Below, piece after piece: positions 12,201-26,600 of a stretch of 64,000 bases of DNA (its first letter is position 1; the number at the start of each line of letters is the position of its first letter). The translations under genes were made by a program, and so were the position numbers. Source of the DNA: Apostichopus japonicus (Eukaryota > Echinodermata > Holothuroidea > Aspidochirotida > Stichopodidae); the NCBI RefSeq assembly GCF_037975245.1, contig NC_092562.1, positions 24,567,554-24,631,553 of the forward strand, read 5' to 3'. The notes under the pieces are model-generated. The model was not told the origin of the DNA. It was given only the letters and a program-made list of their open reading frames with translations, and ran no database searches.

Positions 12201-15200
12201 TCAAATACAGTTAAATTGTATATTGTAAAGAGAAAAATATGAGTGTAGGATGCATGCATATTTGGGACCAATACCATTTTAATAAATCAGATATTGAAAG
12301 GGACACAATACAGTTAACTGTATTATTGAGAAATGAACATGTGAGTACAGGATGCTATGTTTGACCAAACAAAAGAAGACCACTTTGTTATTAATAACAA
12401 ATGATTCTTGGTTTGTAGTAAATTTGGATACATATTGGTGAACATACTGTAATTCGAACTATTGCAAACTATAAGTAGAGTTCCATATGATAGTTTTTGC
12501 AGCCTGTAGAACTGTTAATTATGAATAATCTATACTATAGTGATATCCACTGACTCAGTTTATAATATGATCGAGTATGTTATGGCATAGTGATTTTGCT
12601 ACATAAGTTTGTAATTACATCTCCATGGTAACAAGAAGAAATTTGAAACCATTTTGTGTTTTTATATATGTGCTTTACACTGCTTTATTTGTAATACACA
12701 ATTGCCCTAGTAATAATACAGAAGCCAACTTCCTATTAATAATGTCTTTAGCTACCATGTAGCATTACTGTCTGGGTGCACAAGGCAATGTTGTCATTAT
12801 GAATTTCATATAAAGCAGTCATTGTATGTGGAATCAATACAATCGACGTCACATATCGTGCAGGTGTAACACATTGCCATGTCACGGAGGATTCACAGTG
12901 GGTATGTGAGTAGTACTAGTAGCCAGGCGTGATGGTAGGACATTAACAAGTGTGAAGTCACATGATCGGAATTCATAATTGGCCATGAAACGCAAACACA
13001 GCTGTATACATAAATTTGTGCAAGGGAAGTTTAGTCTAATCCTACGACATAGACGTCAGGAAAAATATGGCTTTTATACACATACTGTATATACAGGAAC
13101 ATGCAAATGTTCATATCCCGAACTGCCTGCATGAGCAATAACTATACACTGCCTACACATATAAATTAGGATGCTAATTACATTACAATGTATGTTAGAT
13201 GCCCCCCTTTTTCTTTCTTTATGGGGGTGTATGTCGAAAGTTACGCTGGGTGTGTCTATATGTCGTCAGTAAATTAATATAACATTATCAGAGTACAGAT
13301 CAAACGGACTATTAAAATGACAAGTCATTTGTAATATTTATTCTGGTAAGTTTTGGTGAATTGTTTCATATGAGTGCAGTTTCAACAAGTGGATCAGGAC
13401 TCCTTATACCTTGAGGTACAACAATTAGTATACTATTTCATTGTGTGGAAGTATTATTTTTTTTGGGGGGGGAGGGGGAATTTAAGCTAGAAAAAAGTAA
13501 GAACGAGGCTACTGGAAAATTAAAGTATGGGTAAATTATAATTTTTAATCAGGATCATGATATCATTCTCTTTTCTCCTTCTATATTACCCGTATTTTTG
13601 CACCGGTGCAGTGGTTACAGTTAGTGATTGTTTAATTTAATTAAGTTTAATACTGCCAGGAAATAAACCGTTTGGCCGCAATGACTTTGTGATGCAGAAT
13701 ACTTGCCATCATGTAATGTTCAAATTTAGTGTAGCAGTTTTGATAGAGCTCTCAACTTTGTCTCTTATAAAACACTATGGTTTCTGTGTACAAAAAACTG
13801 CTATACGTCTTTGAACTTGTATAGTAATTTGACCACCTTGTGTGATAGCATTCTCGCGATGCGATACCCGATAAATTTTATATTCGGTTTGTATACATGA
13901 GGAATTGTAATTAGCTGGATCGAAAAACATGCCTTGCACATGTCTGGGTTCTGTTGTACAGCTTCCATAGACAAGCACAATAATGAATACACAATGTCTT
14001 TATCATGATAATGATGGCCGTGCATACTGTTACTTCATCAAGCAAGTGGTACAGTAGATTATTCATGTGCCATATGAATGTATTTTTAGATCCTCCTGCA
14101 AGCAGGAACTCGCAAAGAAGCCATCATTGGCTTATCAAAGCCGCAAGCTGACCGAAGTCAGTCTCTTACATTCATATTTAACGTCCATGATTATGAATTG
14201 TCAACAACTCTGTAACTGGACGACATACATTAATCTTGGAGTGACTGGAACTCGGTACCTTATGATTGAAAGGCACCGGCGTTAACCACTGAGCTAACAC
14301 TCCTATCATTTGGACATTGGCGGCATGAAAGTAGTGAATATCACTCAGCGAATGATCTTTGCAATGTGATGAACATTTAAATCAATACTATTAAATAAAT
14401 AAATATTATTCTATTCTCTTCTTTTTTTTTTTCTTCTTACAGCTTTGATATGGAAAATGGCCCCTCTCCGAGCAGAAGCCCTGGTCTCGAGGCCTCCAGT
14501 CCTTCCTCAGGTCTTGTCTTGTCAGCCAACTTTCCGCAGAGAAGGGAGTCCTTTCTCTACAGATCGGATAGCGACTTTGACCTCTCCCCAAAGTCGATGT
14601 CTAGGAATTCCTCTATCACAAGTGAATCGTGAGTTAATCGAATTGTTTCTTAAAAGCTTTTAGTCACGATCAGAGAGTGTCTCAATGCCCTATGATCTGC
14701 GACATTGTATTGCGCATTATTTATCCCTCCTGAACATTCCTCTTCACGTAATTTATTACTTAATTCATTCAGTTTGAAACATTGTTTTTTATCTAGCCAA
14801 TATACTTTAATTTAATTCGCTGGCATAGTAGTCATATAATATACATCCATATAACCTGTTTAAGTTTCAATTCCAAAATATGCACTGTTTTCGTCTTTCA
14901 CAAACCTTATTAGTAAGGACGGAGTTACACTCCCCCCCCCCCCCCTTAAAACCAGTTTGAATCTATCAATGGTCAGGGGACTTCATTGCAGATTAACCCA
15001 TTTGAGAATGTTTACTTAATACACTGCAGGGTGTCTGTGTGTAAAATTAACGACAACTGATTTCGGCGAAGATCTCCAAAACTTAAAAGGGTTACTCAAA
15101 GATTGGGAGATGGAGCACTCCAGTTTTTACTCATTTTTTAAAAAAAAAAAAACTTTAAATCCTACACTTTCGATTAATCACTCTCTTGCGATTTTAAATT

Positions 15201-17589
15201 AAAAGTAGCACCATACTTTTCTGTTTCTGTTTGATTGTCAGCGGGAGAAACTATGGCAACATTGATCATTCAAAATTAACTTCAATATTTCTTGAAATGT
15301 TGTAAATTCATATTCCGCCGATTTCGAGCAGGACCTTGATCAAGCAGCTCGTCCAGAGAGAGGCCCATCCATTGAGCATAAATACAAAATAAAATCCTCA
15401 TTTTTTTTAACCATGTCTTTGGACTCTTGTGACGTTACTAATTTGCTACGAGGAATTAGATATGTGCTGTACCTGCATGTATGTCACTGGTACGGATTAA
15501 ATAATAATAATAATAAATGAGACTTATATTGCGCCAAATCAGTAGACAAAATAAGCCACTGCTAGATACAGTATAAAGAATTACTTATGATTCTTGTACA
15601 GGTCTATTAAATCTCCGGTTAGCATTTTTTTTTTACAATGTTTAAGAAACTGTACATGCACACTATAATGTTAAGTATAACAGAAGTATCAACCCCATGG
15701 AAATAATGGAACGATCTTTACCTTGGCTACGGGCATTTTCAATCCCTGCATATATATATAATGTATAATGCTGATTTTAAATTGAGAGCATTATGGACAT
15801 GAATACTACACAAGCTCATGTTTCATAGCAGGCTGTAATATCAAGCGTAGACAAAAGAATAGTTAAGCCGCTTTTGAAGATCTAGAACGAAGGTATATTA
15901 ATGATCCAGTCACCCGATCGATCCTTTAGATGCTCTTTTTTCTATAATGAGAACTCTTTTACACATGTTTCATGTTTCACAAAATTATAATGAATTTGGC
16001 ATAATTGCTCCTGATACATTTAAGATAGATTGTGGCAAATATTATGGTGCGTAGGATTATTTATGTGAAGCTGTTAATGAATAAGGTTGGTCTGTCTTCT
16101 GAACAACCAGATCTCAAAATGGTAAATTTTTACCTGCCAAGGAATATGGAATCTGACATAACAGGGAGGAGGTTGGGAGGAGGTCAGGAATATATAAGGG
16201 TTCTGGGCAATCCCTTTTTTATTAAATTTTTTAATTTTTTTAATAATTTTTATGATGAGAATTATATTGGGGAAAATGCATTGACCATTCCTAGCTTCCT
16301 AAATAGCTACCTCCCCACCCCACCCCCACAGTCCTACTGATGGAGAAAAAAAAACTTTCACAGAAATAAATACTAACATTCGTAACTCATAGCATTCTGG
16401 AAGGGATAACACATTATTGAAGATCCTTTAGATACATCTTTAGTAGATGAATGGTAGTTTATATTGAATAATTAATGATCTGATTTGCATAACAGCTAGT
16501 AACAGGTCATCCCACCCCTATGACTATTTTATCAGATGAGAAACTCATAGTGGCCTGCAGGTTTTTATTTATTTCATTATTTAAAAATAAAAATTGTTAA
16601 GTACACATGTGGTGATAGTCCTGAATCAAATGAATCGCTTACGAATGTGTTAGTCAGAAAATGTTATCAAATGAGTTGAAAGTTCTGTGATCAGCATGTA
16701 AACAAAGTGCACAGCTCTGAAATCTTGAGGAATTCTGAGGAACTCTGAAGAACTCTGAAGAACTCTGAGGAACACAGGGTTTGGGGCCAGACTTTTATTG
16801 TAGCCGAGTTCAGCTGCAGGATTGATACGTACACAACTGAAAGTGAAAATTTATTCTTTACGATTTCATATCTTCTTTTTTCAGCCACACCTCAGAGGAC
16901 ATCATCGTCACACCTTTTGCACAAATTCTTGCCAGCTTGCGGAATGTCAGGAAGAACTACACACACCTTACAGGGTTGCCACAGAATTTGCACAAGTATG
17001 TATTCATATGCATATACTTGGCAAAATACTACTGTATTTACTTATAAGTATGTGTTATCATTGCCTCTAGCCATTCACCTCAGTGTATGAGGAAGTTTGT
17101 TTCAAGTAGTTGGTAAAATCTCCTCTGTCCCTCCCCCACCACACCCCTACCCCTGCCTCACCGCCCCCCCTCAATCCTGTTTCTTTATTCCTCTCTCATA
17201 TGCAAACAAGTTTCTGTAATGCACTTGAAGAAATGTCCTCTGGAGGATACAAAGTTACTTTGCATTAGAAAATAGATAATATATAGAAAATATATTGTGG
17301 ATTAATTAAATACAATAAAAATCATACTCAAAATCCTTCAAACGATCGCCACAACTCTTAAATCATTTAGAAAGAAACCCAAAAACGTTCCTGCTTACAA
17401 GAAGTGGTCACTAATTAAGAGCGGCTCAGGATCTGAGCCGAACTTGAGCTTTGATCAGAGATGTAAAAGATATGTCAACTTGTTAATCGAAACCCACTTT
17501 TAAACTGTTCCTTCGAGTTGCGAACTAATCAATTATCATCAAATTAATTTAATACTGTTGGTGTCACTCGATCTCTTTTCCAGGGGATG

Positions 17590-17620
<31 letters not shown>

Positions 17621-20600
17621 CAGTAATTCATCTAATCTAAAGCTGTAATGACTTTGCAGATGGTCGTAAGAATCATTATGTTAAAATAGAGACAAGAAAA
17701 ATAAATAGTCTCCTTGGTAGGGGCCTCGAACATAAGGGTGACCTTTAACTGCTCATATATATAGCTCTTACCAGAAACGCTATTACAGCTTTTAGCGAGA
17801 AAATTTAAACAGATCTCTTTATTGAATAGTAATGCACTTGAGTGAATTTGACTTTTCAGCCTGAAGGGCAAAGCAAAAACCTCCTTCCCCGTGTCTCTAA
17901 ATTCAATCTCTGAAGTGGCTGGTTCCTGCCTCACCATTGTCATAACGGTGAAGTTCTTTCGGTCGCTCAGCTAGTGCACGCTATGTTCACCAACATTGGG
18001 ATTACAAGACTGTGTCGTAGAGTGTGTATTAAGACTGTCACCAATATCGAGTAATAACGTTTAGGCTTCTGATCAGAGTAGGTAGTAGGAGGAGGTAATG
18101 ACTGCCAGTGGGTCGTGACGCATTTTACTCTCGCTGATATAAGTGGAGGAGTCCACAGAATGACGTAATTTGGTCACTGGGAGGAAATTATTGGTAGACT
18201 TAGTTTTACAAGGGAAAATATTCAGAGCAGAAAAAGCTGTCGTGAGTAAATTATCCGATGCGAGTGGAAAGAGTGTGTTAGTTGTACTGTATACTGTTGA
18301 GTGTATTCCAAACATGAAGTATATATATATATATGTATATACATTATATGACCAGGCTGTGATATTAATAATTGTAATGTAAATTAATGATCATCATTGA
18401 AGCGATAGAAGTATCATTAATACACGATACGATAGAACAAAAAATAATTTGAAACGTTTCAGAGAATAATTTGGAAGATTTGCAATATAGGCCAGTGGCA
18501 AGACGGATGTGGTGACGTGAATGTTGATCTCAGCAGCGGTTATATTCACACAATGTTGTGTGTTGTATGTGTACCTTCTGTACTTTATCTATTGAGGACA
18601 AGTTTAGTCATTTTCAAGGTTCTTAAGATCACATTCATGATGCAATACTCAGCTTAGCTGGGGTATTTCAGAAAAAGTTTTATAATGCCAAAATGAGATA
18701 TTGGTTAAATTATTTCTCACTTATAAATACCCTTTAAACTCAATGAAGGGATATATCCTTTATTAATCAAAAAGAAGTTTCCACCACCCCATGGTTCTTG
18801 AGTACAACCATGGGAGATATGTCCATGGTTTTACTCAGTATGAGATTCTCCACAAATCCCCCCTCCCTCAAATTTAATTGTTGTTCTAACCCAGTGGGAC
18901 TTGTCACGATTTCTACTTCATAGTTTGAATGCCATCACAGAATGAATGGACCTCGGTCAGTTGTATAATTGTTAAACAATTCACATCCCGTTGTGATCTG
19001 AATGTCCAGTACAAGTAGAGTGGAGAAAATAAAGGAATGATGCACGAAACCTGTTTTGTTTTCAGTTAACAAAGCTCTGGTATCAGACTTGTATATTTGC
19101 TCGAGTCCACCTTTTAGTGTAAATTGCGACAACTTCAGCTATCGATATATCTATGGAGTAATATGCGGGGGGGGGGTGGCGGGGGGAATATTAATTTATC
19201 CATTATGGCATCACAAAGTGCCATGCAAACTAGGCACATTGCTATACAAATGCAAGTTTTTTATATGAAATAAAGTTGAGTCTTCAAAACTGCTATGCAA
19301 AATTTAAACACTTCAATTATTCCCTGATAGGTAGGACTTTAAGACTTTAATTTCAACAGGATACTTAAAATATGATTCTCTTTTCGTCAATCAAAAGTAA
19401 ATTCATCCATACAGTATCCTTAATTTGTAATATTAAATTCAACAATTTATATACAGGAAGTTCCCCTGTTCCTATTTGTACCCATTTCATGGCTGTCTTG
19501 TCTTAACCGGGGATTGGATGGGGGCGGGGGATACCCAGACTGCCTGGATCAACAACCAACCCCCACCCGCCCCCCCTTATGGATATTGCAATCATGATTA
19601 AATAAATGTTTTGATTCTAAGGTTTATTGTAAACTAGAACATTTGGTGAAATTTACAGTGAAGAAATTTATGTTTGAGTAACAGATATCTTTCATTGTAC
19701 TATTTTTATATAGGTTGGCCCGTCCTCAATTTTATATCAGTTCGCTCCTATTTAGATTATACTCACTGGTAGGAAGTTGTTTATGGGAAATGCAAATCTT
19801 GACTCGGCCGTGACCTACCATCACCTGCAATGTATTGATTTAACGTCCAATCCCTAAAGCAAGTTTATGTCACTTGGAGCAAAAACTGCTTTTATAGAAA
19901 GATATGATTTAATTTACTAAATTTAGGTTAGTGTGTGTGTGGGGGTGGCGGTTTGGCGTGAAGCACATATTTCTGTGTTGACCTGAGAAAGCTCGAGTAT
20001 AATAAAAATTAAGATGTTAATATTTTTTACTGTTTGCTAGCTATAGGGAGGCCTGTGGTTGGGTGGCAATAGTTTTCAGTGAATAGCCGAGAAGAAATGA
20101 AAGACTGCCATCTCCGTCAAAGATGACCCCCCCTCCCCCCGATGGCATATAATGTTGCATAATTGCCCTTTGAGCTTCTTCCATGAGTGTCCTGTCTATT
20201 TTGTCAAAGGAAAGTTAAAATTGTAGGCTTTCTTTTATATCATATCAAAGAAGTATGGGAGCCAATATAAAAAATCTGAATAGCAATCAATCTATTGGCA
20301 TGCATGCACTTGAAATTTCTGTTTGTGTCTGTTCATTGTTCTTTGAACACATGCATTGTTGTCCCATCAGTTCCCCATTTGGCAATTATACAAAAAATCT
20401 GTGCCATTGTTACTCTTCCAATTCTCTCATACTCACATTCTGTCGTTTCCAATCCTTCCCCTTTTTCCAAGTTTTCTGTTCTACCCGTTGCACCCTAATG
20501 CCCCCCCTTTTCGATGTCAAGCCCAACTGCATTGTCTAAGTTTAACTGTTCCACATATAAGCCTGCACCAGTAAATTTTCAAGGGTGGGGGGGGGATGGA

Positions 20601-23600
20601 GAGGTTTACAGGATGACTGAGGTAGAATTTAGAATTTCTGATTTAGTTTGTTGTGTACTAGCTAGTGCATATGAGAGGAATATATGCACAGAAAGGTAAA
20701 ACTATTCCATAATAATATATGACATATTTGGTATCTTTATTTATTCACTTTGTGGCATCTTTCAACACCAAAAATGAAATCCAGTCTTCCTTCAAAATTT
20801 GGCAAAATGTCAAACTTGCAAATGATTTTATTTTGCCGTTTTGCTTTACTATGTTGTCTTCCACTTTGTGATTTTGGAAGTCTTTTAAAGTAACAAACTA
20901 AATACTGACACCAGCAGGTTACGGGAATCAAAGTCAGTACACAACAGTTAAACCTTTACACCCATATTCAATCATAAATCCTCTGATCTGAATTCATAAA
21001 TAAAGGTATGTTCAAATTTAAAATAAATAAATTCTTTTGTTATTATTTTATTATATTTTTTTATTACTGTCATCTTTAATGAGGGTAGTCCTGCTCAGTG
21101 CAGAAGCACTGCTTTCCAGAGGAGCCCTCAATGTTAAGTTTATAAGTCTGATTATTTCCTTAGTCTATCATTAAATTAAATTTCAATATATCTGAAGCAT
21201 AATCTTGCTATAGGCAAGGGTTATCTATCTAGGCAATATGTATGCTTTGATCTTAGTTCCCAATCTCTGGTATATACTTTGTGGAGGTGTAAGCTAACAT
21301 GCAAGCGATGTATTTTCCCCTCCAACTATGCTGCAGTGGGCGATGCATATTTATGATATTTTTTTTATTCATAGAGCATATCTCCATGAGGGTAGATATA
21401 GAATATCTTGTTTTTCCTATGGGGCCAGGTCTACGATGAAAAAAAAACACATGCTGCAAAAGTCGAGGCCAATGCTAGCATTTTCACTCTCTCAGAACAT
21501 TCTAGAATGTATGAAGTCAGTAGTGACTAATAGAAAATGTTATAATCATCAATATATATTGAGATTATTAATATGCACATGATCGAGGACAGGTTTGAAA
21601 GCTGAGGAAAATATATATTTTTATAATATAAATATCCTCAACCTCTGAGAAGTTTACTAGGGAAATTGTCTCTGTGAATTCTTTCCATTTTTATGTTTTG
21701 GTCCAAGAATTTGCAATTTTCTGTAGTTCCAATGACAAAATCCAGTTCTTCAGCACCAATCATTATAAGGCTAGGCTATGTAACCATGCTATGAAAGTGT
21801 GGTAGGTCTAGTCCTCATCTTCCTTTCTGTTTTGGAAATCAACATTGACTATGGTGCAGCAGCCTTTTGCGTAAATGTCAACAGCTTTAAAGGCACAATT
21901 AGCTGATGTTAATTAGAATCCAATGACATTAAACTGCTGAAATTTTACCCCCCAATTCTTATATTGGTGAGGAAATTTAGCATTGCAATATAATTATAAG
22001 AAGCAACTTAGAAAGCTGCTACTGTATATAAGACAGCTGTTGTAACTTATAACACAAACAAACTAATCAAATATAGCTAGATAAAACTAGCAAATCTGCT
22101 ACATATATACGACAGCTGTTATAACTTATATTAACACAACAAACTAACAAAATATAGCTAAGACAAAACAAATGAATAAATTAGCAGATTCAAGTGTAAT
22201 GCACTTTCTGCTGGTAAATTATGGACAGAATTTAGCTGTAATTGAACCATCCAGCTGCTGCAATTATGCAGTTTTAACCAGCAAGTCTAATATTTCAGAT
22301 TTGCAGATTGGAAAATTACTCCACTATCAACCACAGAAGATTTTATATTCACCAATTTCCAGGAAAAAGATACACCGCATGCTGTCGATATGAAATTATC
22401 CTGGTTTGAAGGATTATAACCACCATTATTGATTATGTCATCTTTCATATTTTGTTTAAGTTCCTTGAGTAATTTTATTCTTCCATTTGGTCGGTTTTGT
22501 CCTTTAGTTGAAGAAAATTGTAATTCAAGACATAATATCTCTCTGTGATATCATCAGTGCTAGTAGTCTTACAATCCACAGCGTCAATACATAGCTTTCC
22601 AATTATTATTAATCCCTCTCCCCGGGCTCCATTGTTACTTTTGTTATTAAATATTATCTATATTGATGAATTATTAAAACGCATATATGGATATAGTTCA
22701 AAACTCCCTTAATTTCTTCACATCTCATTATTTTTTTTATTTTTTTTAGTCACATACTTATCTATGTATTTAACAGCTTGTTTTCTTTTCCTTCCAACCA
22801 CCAGTAGACAGTCACCGAGGAGCCAACAGCCGCCAGTCAAAACCAATGTACCACCCCAGGGTGAGTATATCATTTGTAATATCTGTTGTGGTCCCTGGGT
22901 GACTACCAAACCACGTCCATCGAGTCAATAGCCCCCCTGTTTTATATTTCTGAATTCATTTTATAAATTTTATTATTTAGTTTTGATAGGAAAAGCAATT
23001 TCTGGATTTGTGTTATACACATGTAGTTTGTAGACGAACTGCAGGTATAAATTATAGAAACGTTCCACTTTTATACCTTTGACAGCATCGTTCGTAGTTG
23101 TGTTTCAAGGTGTATTTAGGTCCCTTAGGTGGTACACAATGAAGTACAACATGGGGAGTCACATTAATGCTACAATGTTGTATCTCCCACTACTTCATAT
23201 ATACCCTGGAAAGTGACTATCATGACTTAATTTGTTGCCCTGTTCACTTCAGTTTTGCATATCTTTGTTGCATATATTAATAAACCATCTATACATACTG
23301 TACCCCAGTAGACATGTGTGGGTCAACTACTCATTGCCAAAAAGAGACATTTTTTGGTGTCCTAGTGGTACACACTGGAGCAACTTGATAGTTTGTAATT
23401 AGGAAACTATATTTCATCAAACAAGTGGGTAATTAATACCTGTATGCAATGTAATGAACTATCAGTGGTACGGCCTAGCACATTAATGTTGCTTTTCCTC
23501 AGTTAATGTTTAGCTAGGAGAATGATATAGATCGATTACACTGACGTAAGTTTTACTTTGTTTATTGAGGCTGGTTGTATTTAAGAGGAACACTGATTGG

Positions 23601-26600
23601 ACCTTTACTCTGTGGACTGACCCATATCATTGTATAAAGGCCAATGAGATCAATGTATAGAAAAGCATTGCTTGCTCCGTTTTATTATTGATGTTCTTCA
23701 CATATAAATTTATGAAAGTAGTACATATATCCATGGTTAAGTCTTACAGAGTGCACCAAGAAAAGAACAGGCCTTCCCCAACCCCCCTCTCCCGCTCCCC
23801 GGCTAAAACAGTCACAATTTAAAATAATTCTTCTAACTTTATCGACTAACATCCGAGAGTCATCGTAAAGTAGAATTGAACGCACAGCTTTGACTTTTAA
23901 ATCTTCTACAGTAAACTTTTCTACTAGAATATGAAAGTGGTAACAACATCCAGTTACTATTTATTCCGTCTGTGTGCCGTTTTAATTTCATCAGATCTAT
24001 AGAAAGAAATAATTTATGCAGAAAATGTATTAGCTAGCCTATACTCAGCTCTTTCGGAGTCATGTCTCGACAGGAGCGTTCCCCTCAAAGGTTTCTGACA
24101 CTCTTATTAATTAATATGTAGATGTATGCCACCAGTTCTCATTAGCCCATGGGTGTTCGGTATTTATCTGCATAAATCCATGCTCGGAGACTAACTCTCA
24201 TCGCAAAGGTTCGACTCCTCCATAACATGGGATCTATTCATTCAGGATTGCTCAGCAACGCAGGTCCCCCCCCCCTTTTCCGTCAGAATTTATCGTTAAA
24301 TTACAGACCTATTTAACTATCAGCTCCAGATCCCTATTAGGCATAAGACGATCCTTTTAATGCTATAAGAGATCCCTTCATCTTCGTCCTCGTCAAATGG
24401 GATAAGATAATCTGGTCCATGTGATGATCTTGCTCTCGGTGATAAAAATTATAAATAAAAAGTAACTGCTCAGATTATTATTGCTATACATGGTTTAAAA
24501 CATCATCCACTGTAGATATGACCTACAAGTACTGGAAGGCTAAACTGACATTTTTGTATCAGGGAATGATTTATCCAGTATATACTGTATGGAAAATGGT
24601 CAGGTTGCTATTCACTTAGTGCAAAGTTGTATATATACTGTAGTTTTGGACACAGGAACCCGTAGTTATCTATTAAGAGGCGAAAACTTCAGACCCTTCA
24701 ACTGCTACACAAATGTTTAACCAAATTTATTTCCTTGATTTTGTATGTGATTTTTAATTAAATATTGTCGCCTGCAAGCAGATGTGCCTTGTACATTTCT
24801 GAGTTGGGTGAATATAATCTCCATTCAGCAGAATTTAATGTTTAATTCATTCCTCTCTTCCCCCTCTCCACCCCCCTCTTCACCCCTCCCCTATTTCAGA
24901 TGAGACTTATGGCAAGCTAGCCTCGGAGACCTTGGAGGAGTTGGATTGGTGTCTTGAACAGTTGGAGAGTATGCAATCATATAGGTCAGTCAGTGACCTG
25001 GCCACCAGTAAGGTAAACAAAACTTTAACTTTTCTTCTCTTTTTATGAAGGAAAACTTTTAGACAGAATTTCCATCTTTTTAAAAGTCATAGTACAAGAA
25101 AAACTAGATTGTGAGAAATGTGTCTGTAGCTACTCTGGTTTTCGAGATATTCAACTTTAACATGTATGCAGAATCTCTTGAAATGCTTGATCCTTTTATG
25201 AAGGCTTAAATTTATGATGCCCTTGGTTTCTCAGGGCAGGCATAAATCCATTAATCCTTTGTTTTATCAATTCTAATACTCAACCAAAACAGCTTCCATT
25301 AATTAACATAATATCAACAATGGAGCATCGTTTGGAATTTTCAATGATCTACATCTGATCAAAATTTATTTTGTGCCTTTTAAAAGTCATCCAATAATTT
25401 GTTCAACATTGATGTAAAACTTAATAATGTAATCTGCTTCTTATGGGAACCTGCTGTCCCTCACTCCCCCACCCCTCACCCACCCCCATTCCCTTGATTG
25501 ATCAGGGATCTCTACACAGGTTTGAGATTGGAATGCAGCTGGGCCAAGTGTCAGAGTACCAGAAAGTGCTGCCATATGTGGCATCATTCCAACATGAATA
25601 TCACAGCTCTGTAAATTATTGGCGATATATGTTATTTATGTTCTTCTGTCATATGTGAAAATTAAATTTTCTCTTGAGTTGATATCCTTATATCCCTTTC
25701 AAACAAAATGCTGTGTTAGGGTCAAAGATATTTATACACGTGGAACAGAAATTAAAAATCCCAGTTCAAAAATGTAGAACTTTCCTCTTATTACACAGTA
25801 TATTAACAAAAACTCTGCTTTGAGATATTGAAACATTTCAGTATGAAGTCAGAGAGTGGCATGTTTATTCATGAATCATCTCGCTGTGACTTCCCTTTGG
25901 GCCAAATGTCTCTTCTTAATATTTCCTCTTTTTTTCTTTTCCTTTTTTTTTAGCTTCTTTTTTTTTTTAGCTTCTTTTTTTTTTTAGCTTCTTTTTTTTT
26001 TTTTATGTGTTCGCCAACATGGGAGAGTATTTCGTAGAGAAGTCATTTACCTCCGATAGCTCGGAGAAAAAAGAATTATAAGGCCTGTCGAGGAGAACGT
26101 GGAAAGATAAATGTTGTGTTTTGCTTGTATTTTTCTATATAGCCGGGAGGGTGATGAGAGGGCTAAGTGATGCAGAATGCTACTAATATCACCTATCAAG
26201 AAAACATCTGCACAGTCATGGAAAGTTAAATGTTCTAAACTGATTTGATGTTTTAGTGCAAACAATGACCGGCAGCTGTACACATGTGGTCTCAGTGATG
26301 ACACTGTAAAATAGGAGGACATTTTAGGTTTGAAGCAATATATATAAGAAAACAAAATGTCAAGAAAAGAGTTTAGAATGACTTGCAAGATCCTTTTACA
26401 GTCCAAATGACTTAATAAATAGGTCCCTCCTTGTTAAATATACTTGCTATGGTTATGGTTGCTCATATAGATACATACATTATATATGGAAATATAGCCC
26501 TGGTACTCAAATTAATATGTTTGGTAACCTCAGTGTTCACCTTCATTATCCTGGCGACCCTACAGAGATGCGGATGTTAGCCTGGAGAAGGGGAGGGGGT

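Larger units (their letters stand above)
9223..14442 (+). other. Intron 1 of the PDE4 model (5.2 kb)
   Basis: GT-AG intron between the candidate first exon and the first common exon. It holds the speculative mini-exon at 12879-12901, a CRE-like CGACGTCA at 12844, a dispersed repeat fragment and a tRNA-derived SINE at 14080-14304, 139 bases upstream of exon 2. No other coding content is seen. Confidence 0.6.
14629..16884 (+). other. Intron 2 (2.3 kb)
   Basis: GT-AG intron inside UCR1. It contains a C-run at 14932-14945, an (AAT)n-linked repeat near 15503-15540 ('tgagacttatattgcgcc'), and five 10-bp repeats at 16723-16773. No coding content is seen. Confidence 0.7.

Noticed and set aside
24143-24218. 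A-box-like TAGCCCATGGG and perfect B-box GGTTCGACTCC in intron 4
   Set aside because: Spacing of 65 bases is too long for a tRNA without intron, and no acceptor or anticodon arm pairs.
26047-26406. Minus-strand open frame of 119 codons in intron 5
   Set aside because: No recognisable domain, no start or splice signals of note, hydrophobic/Ser-rich by chance composition.
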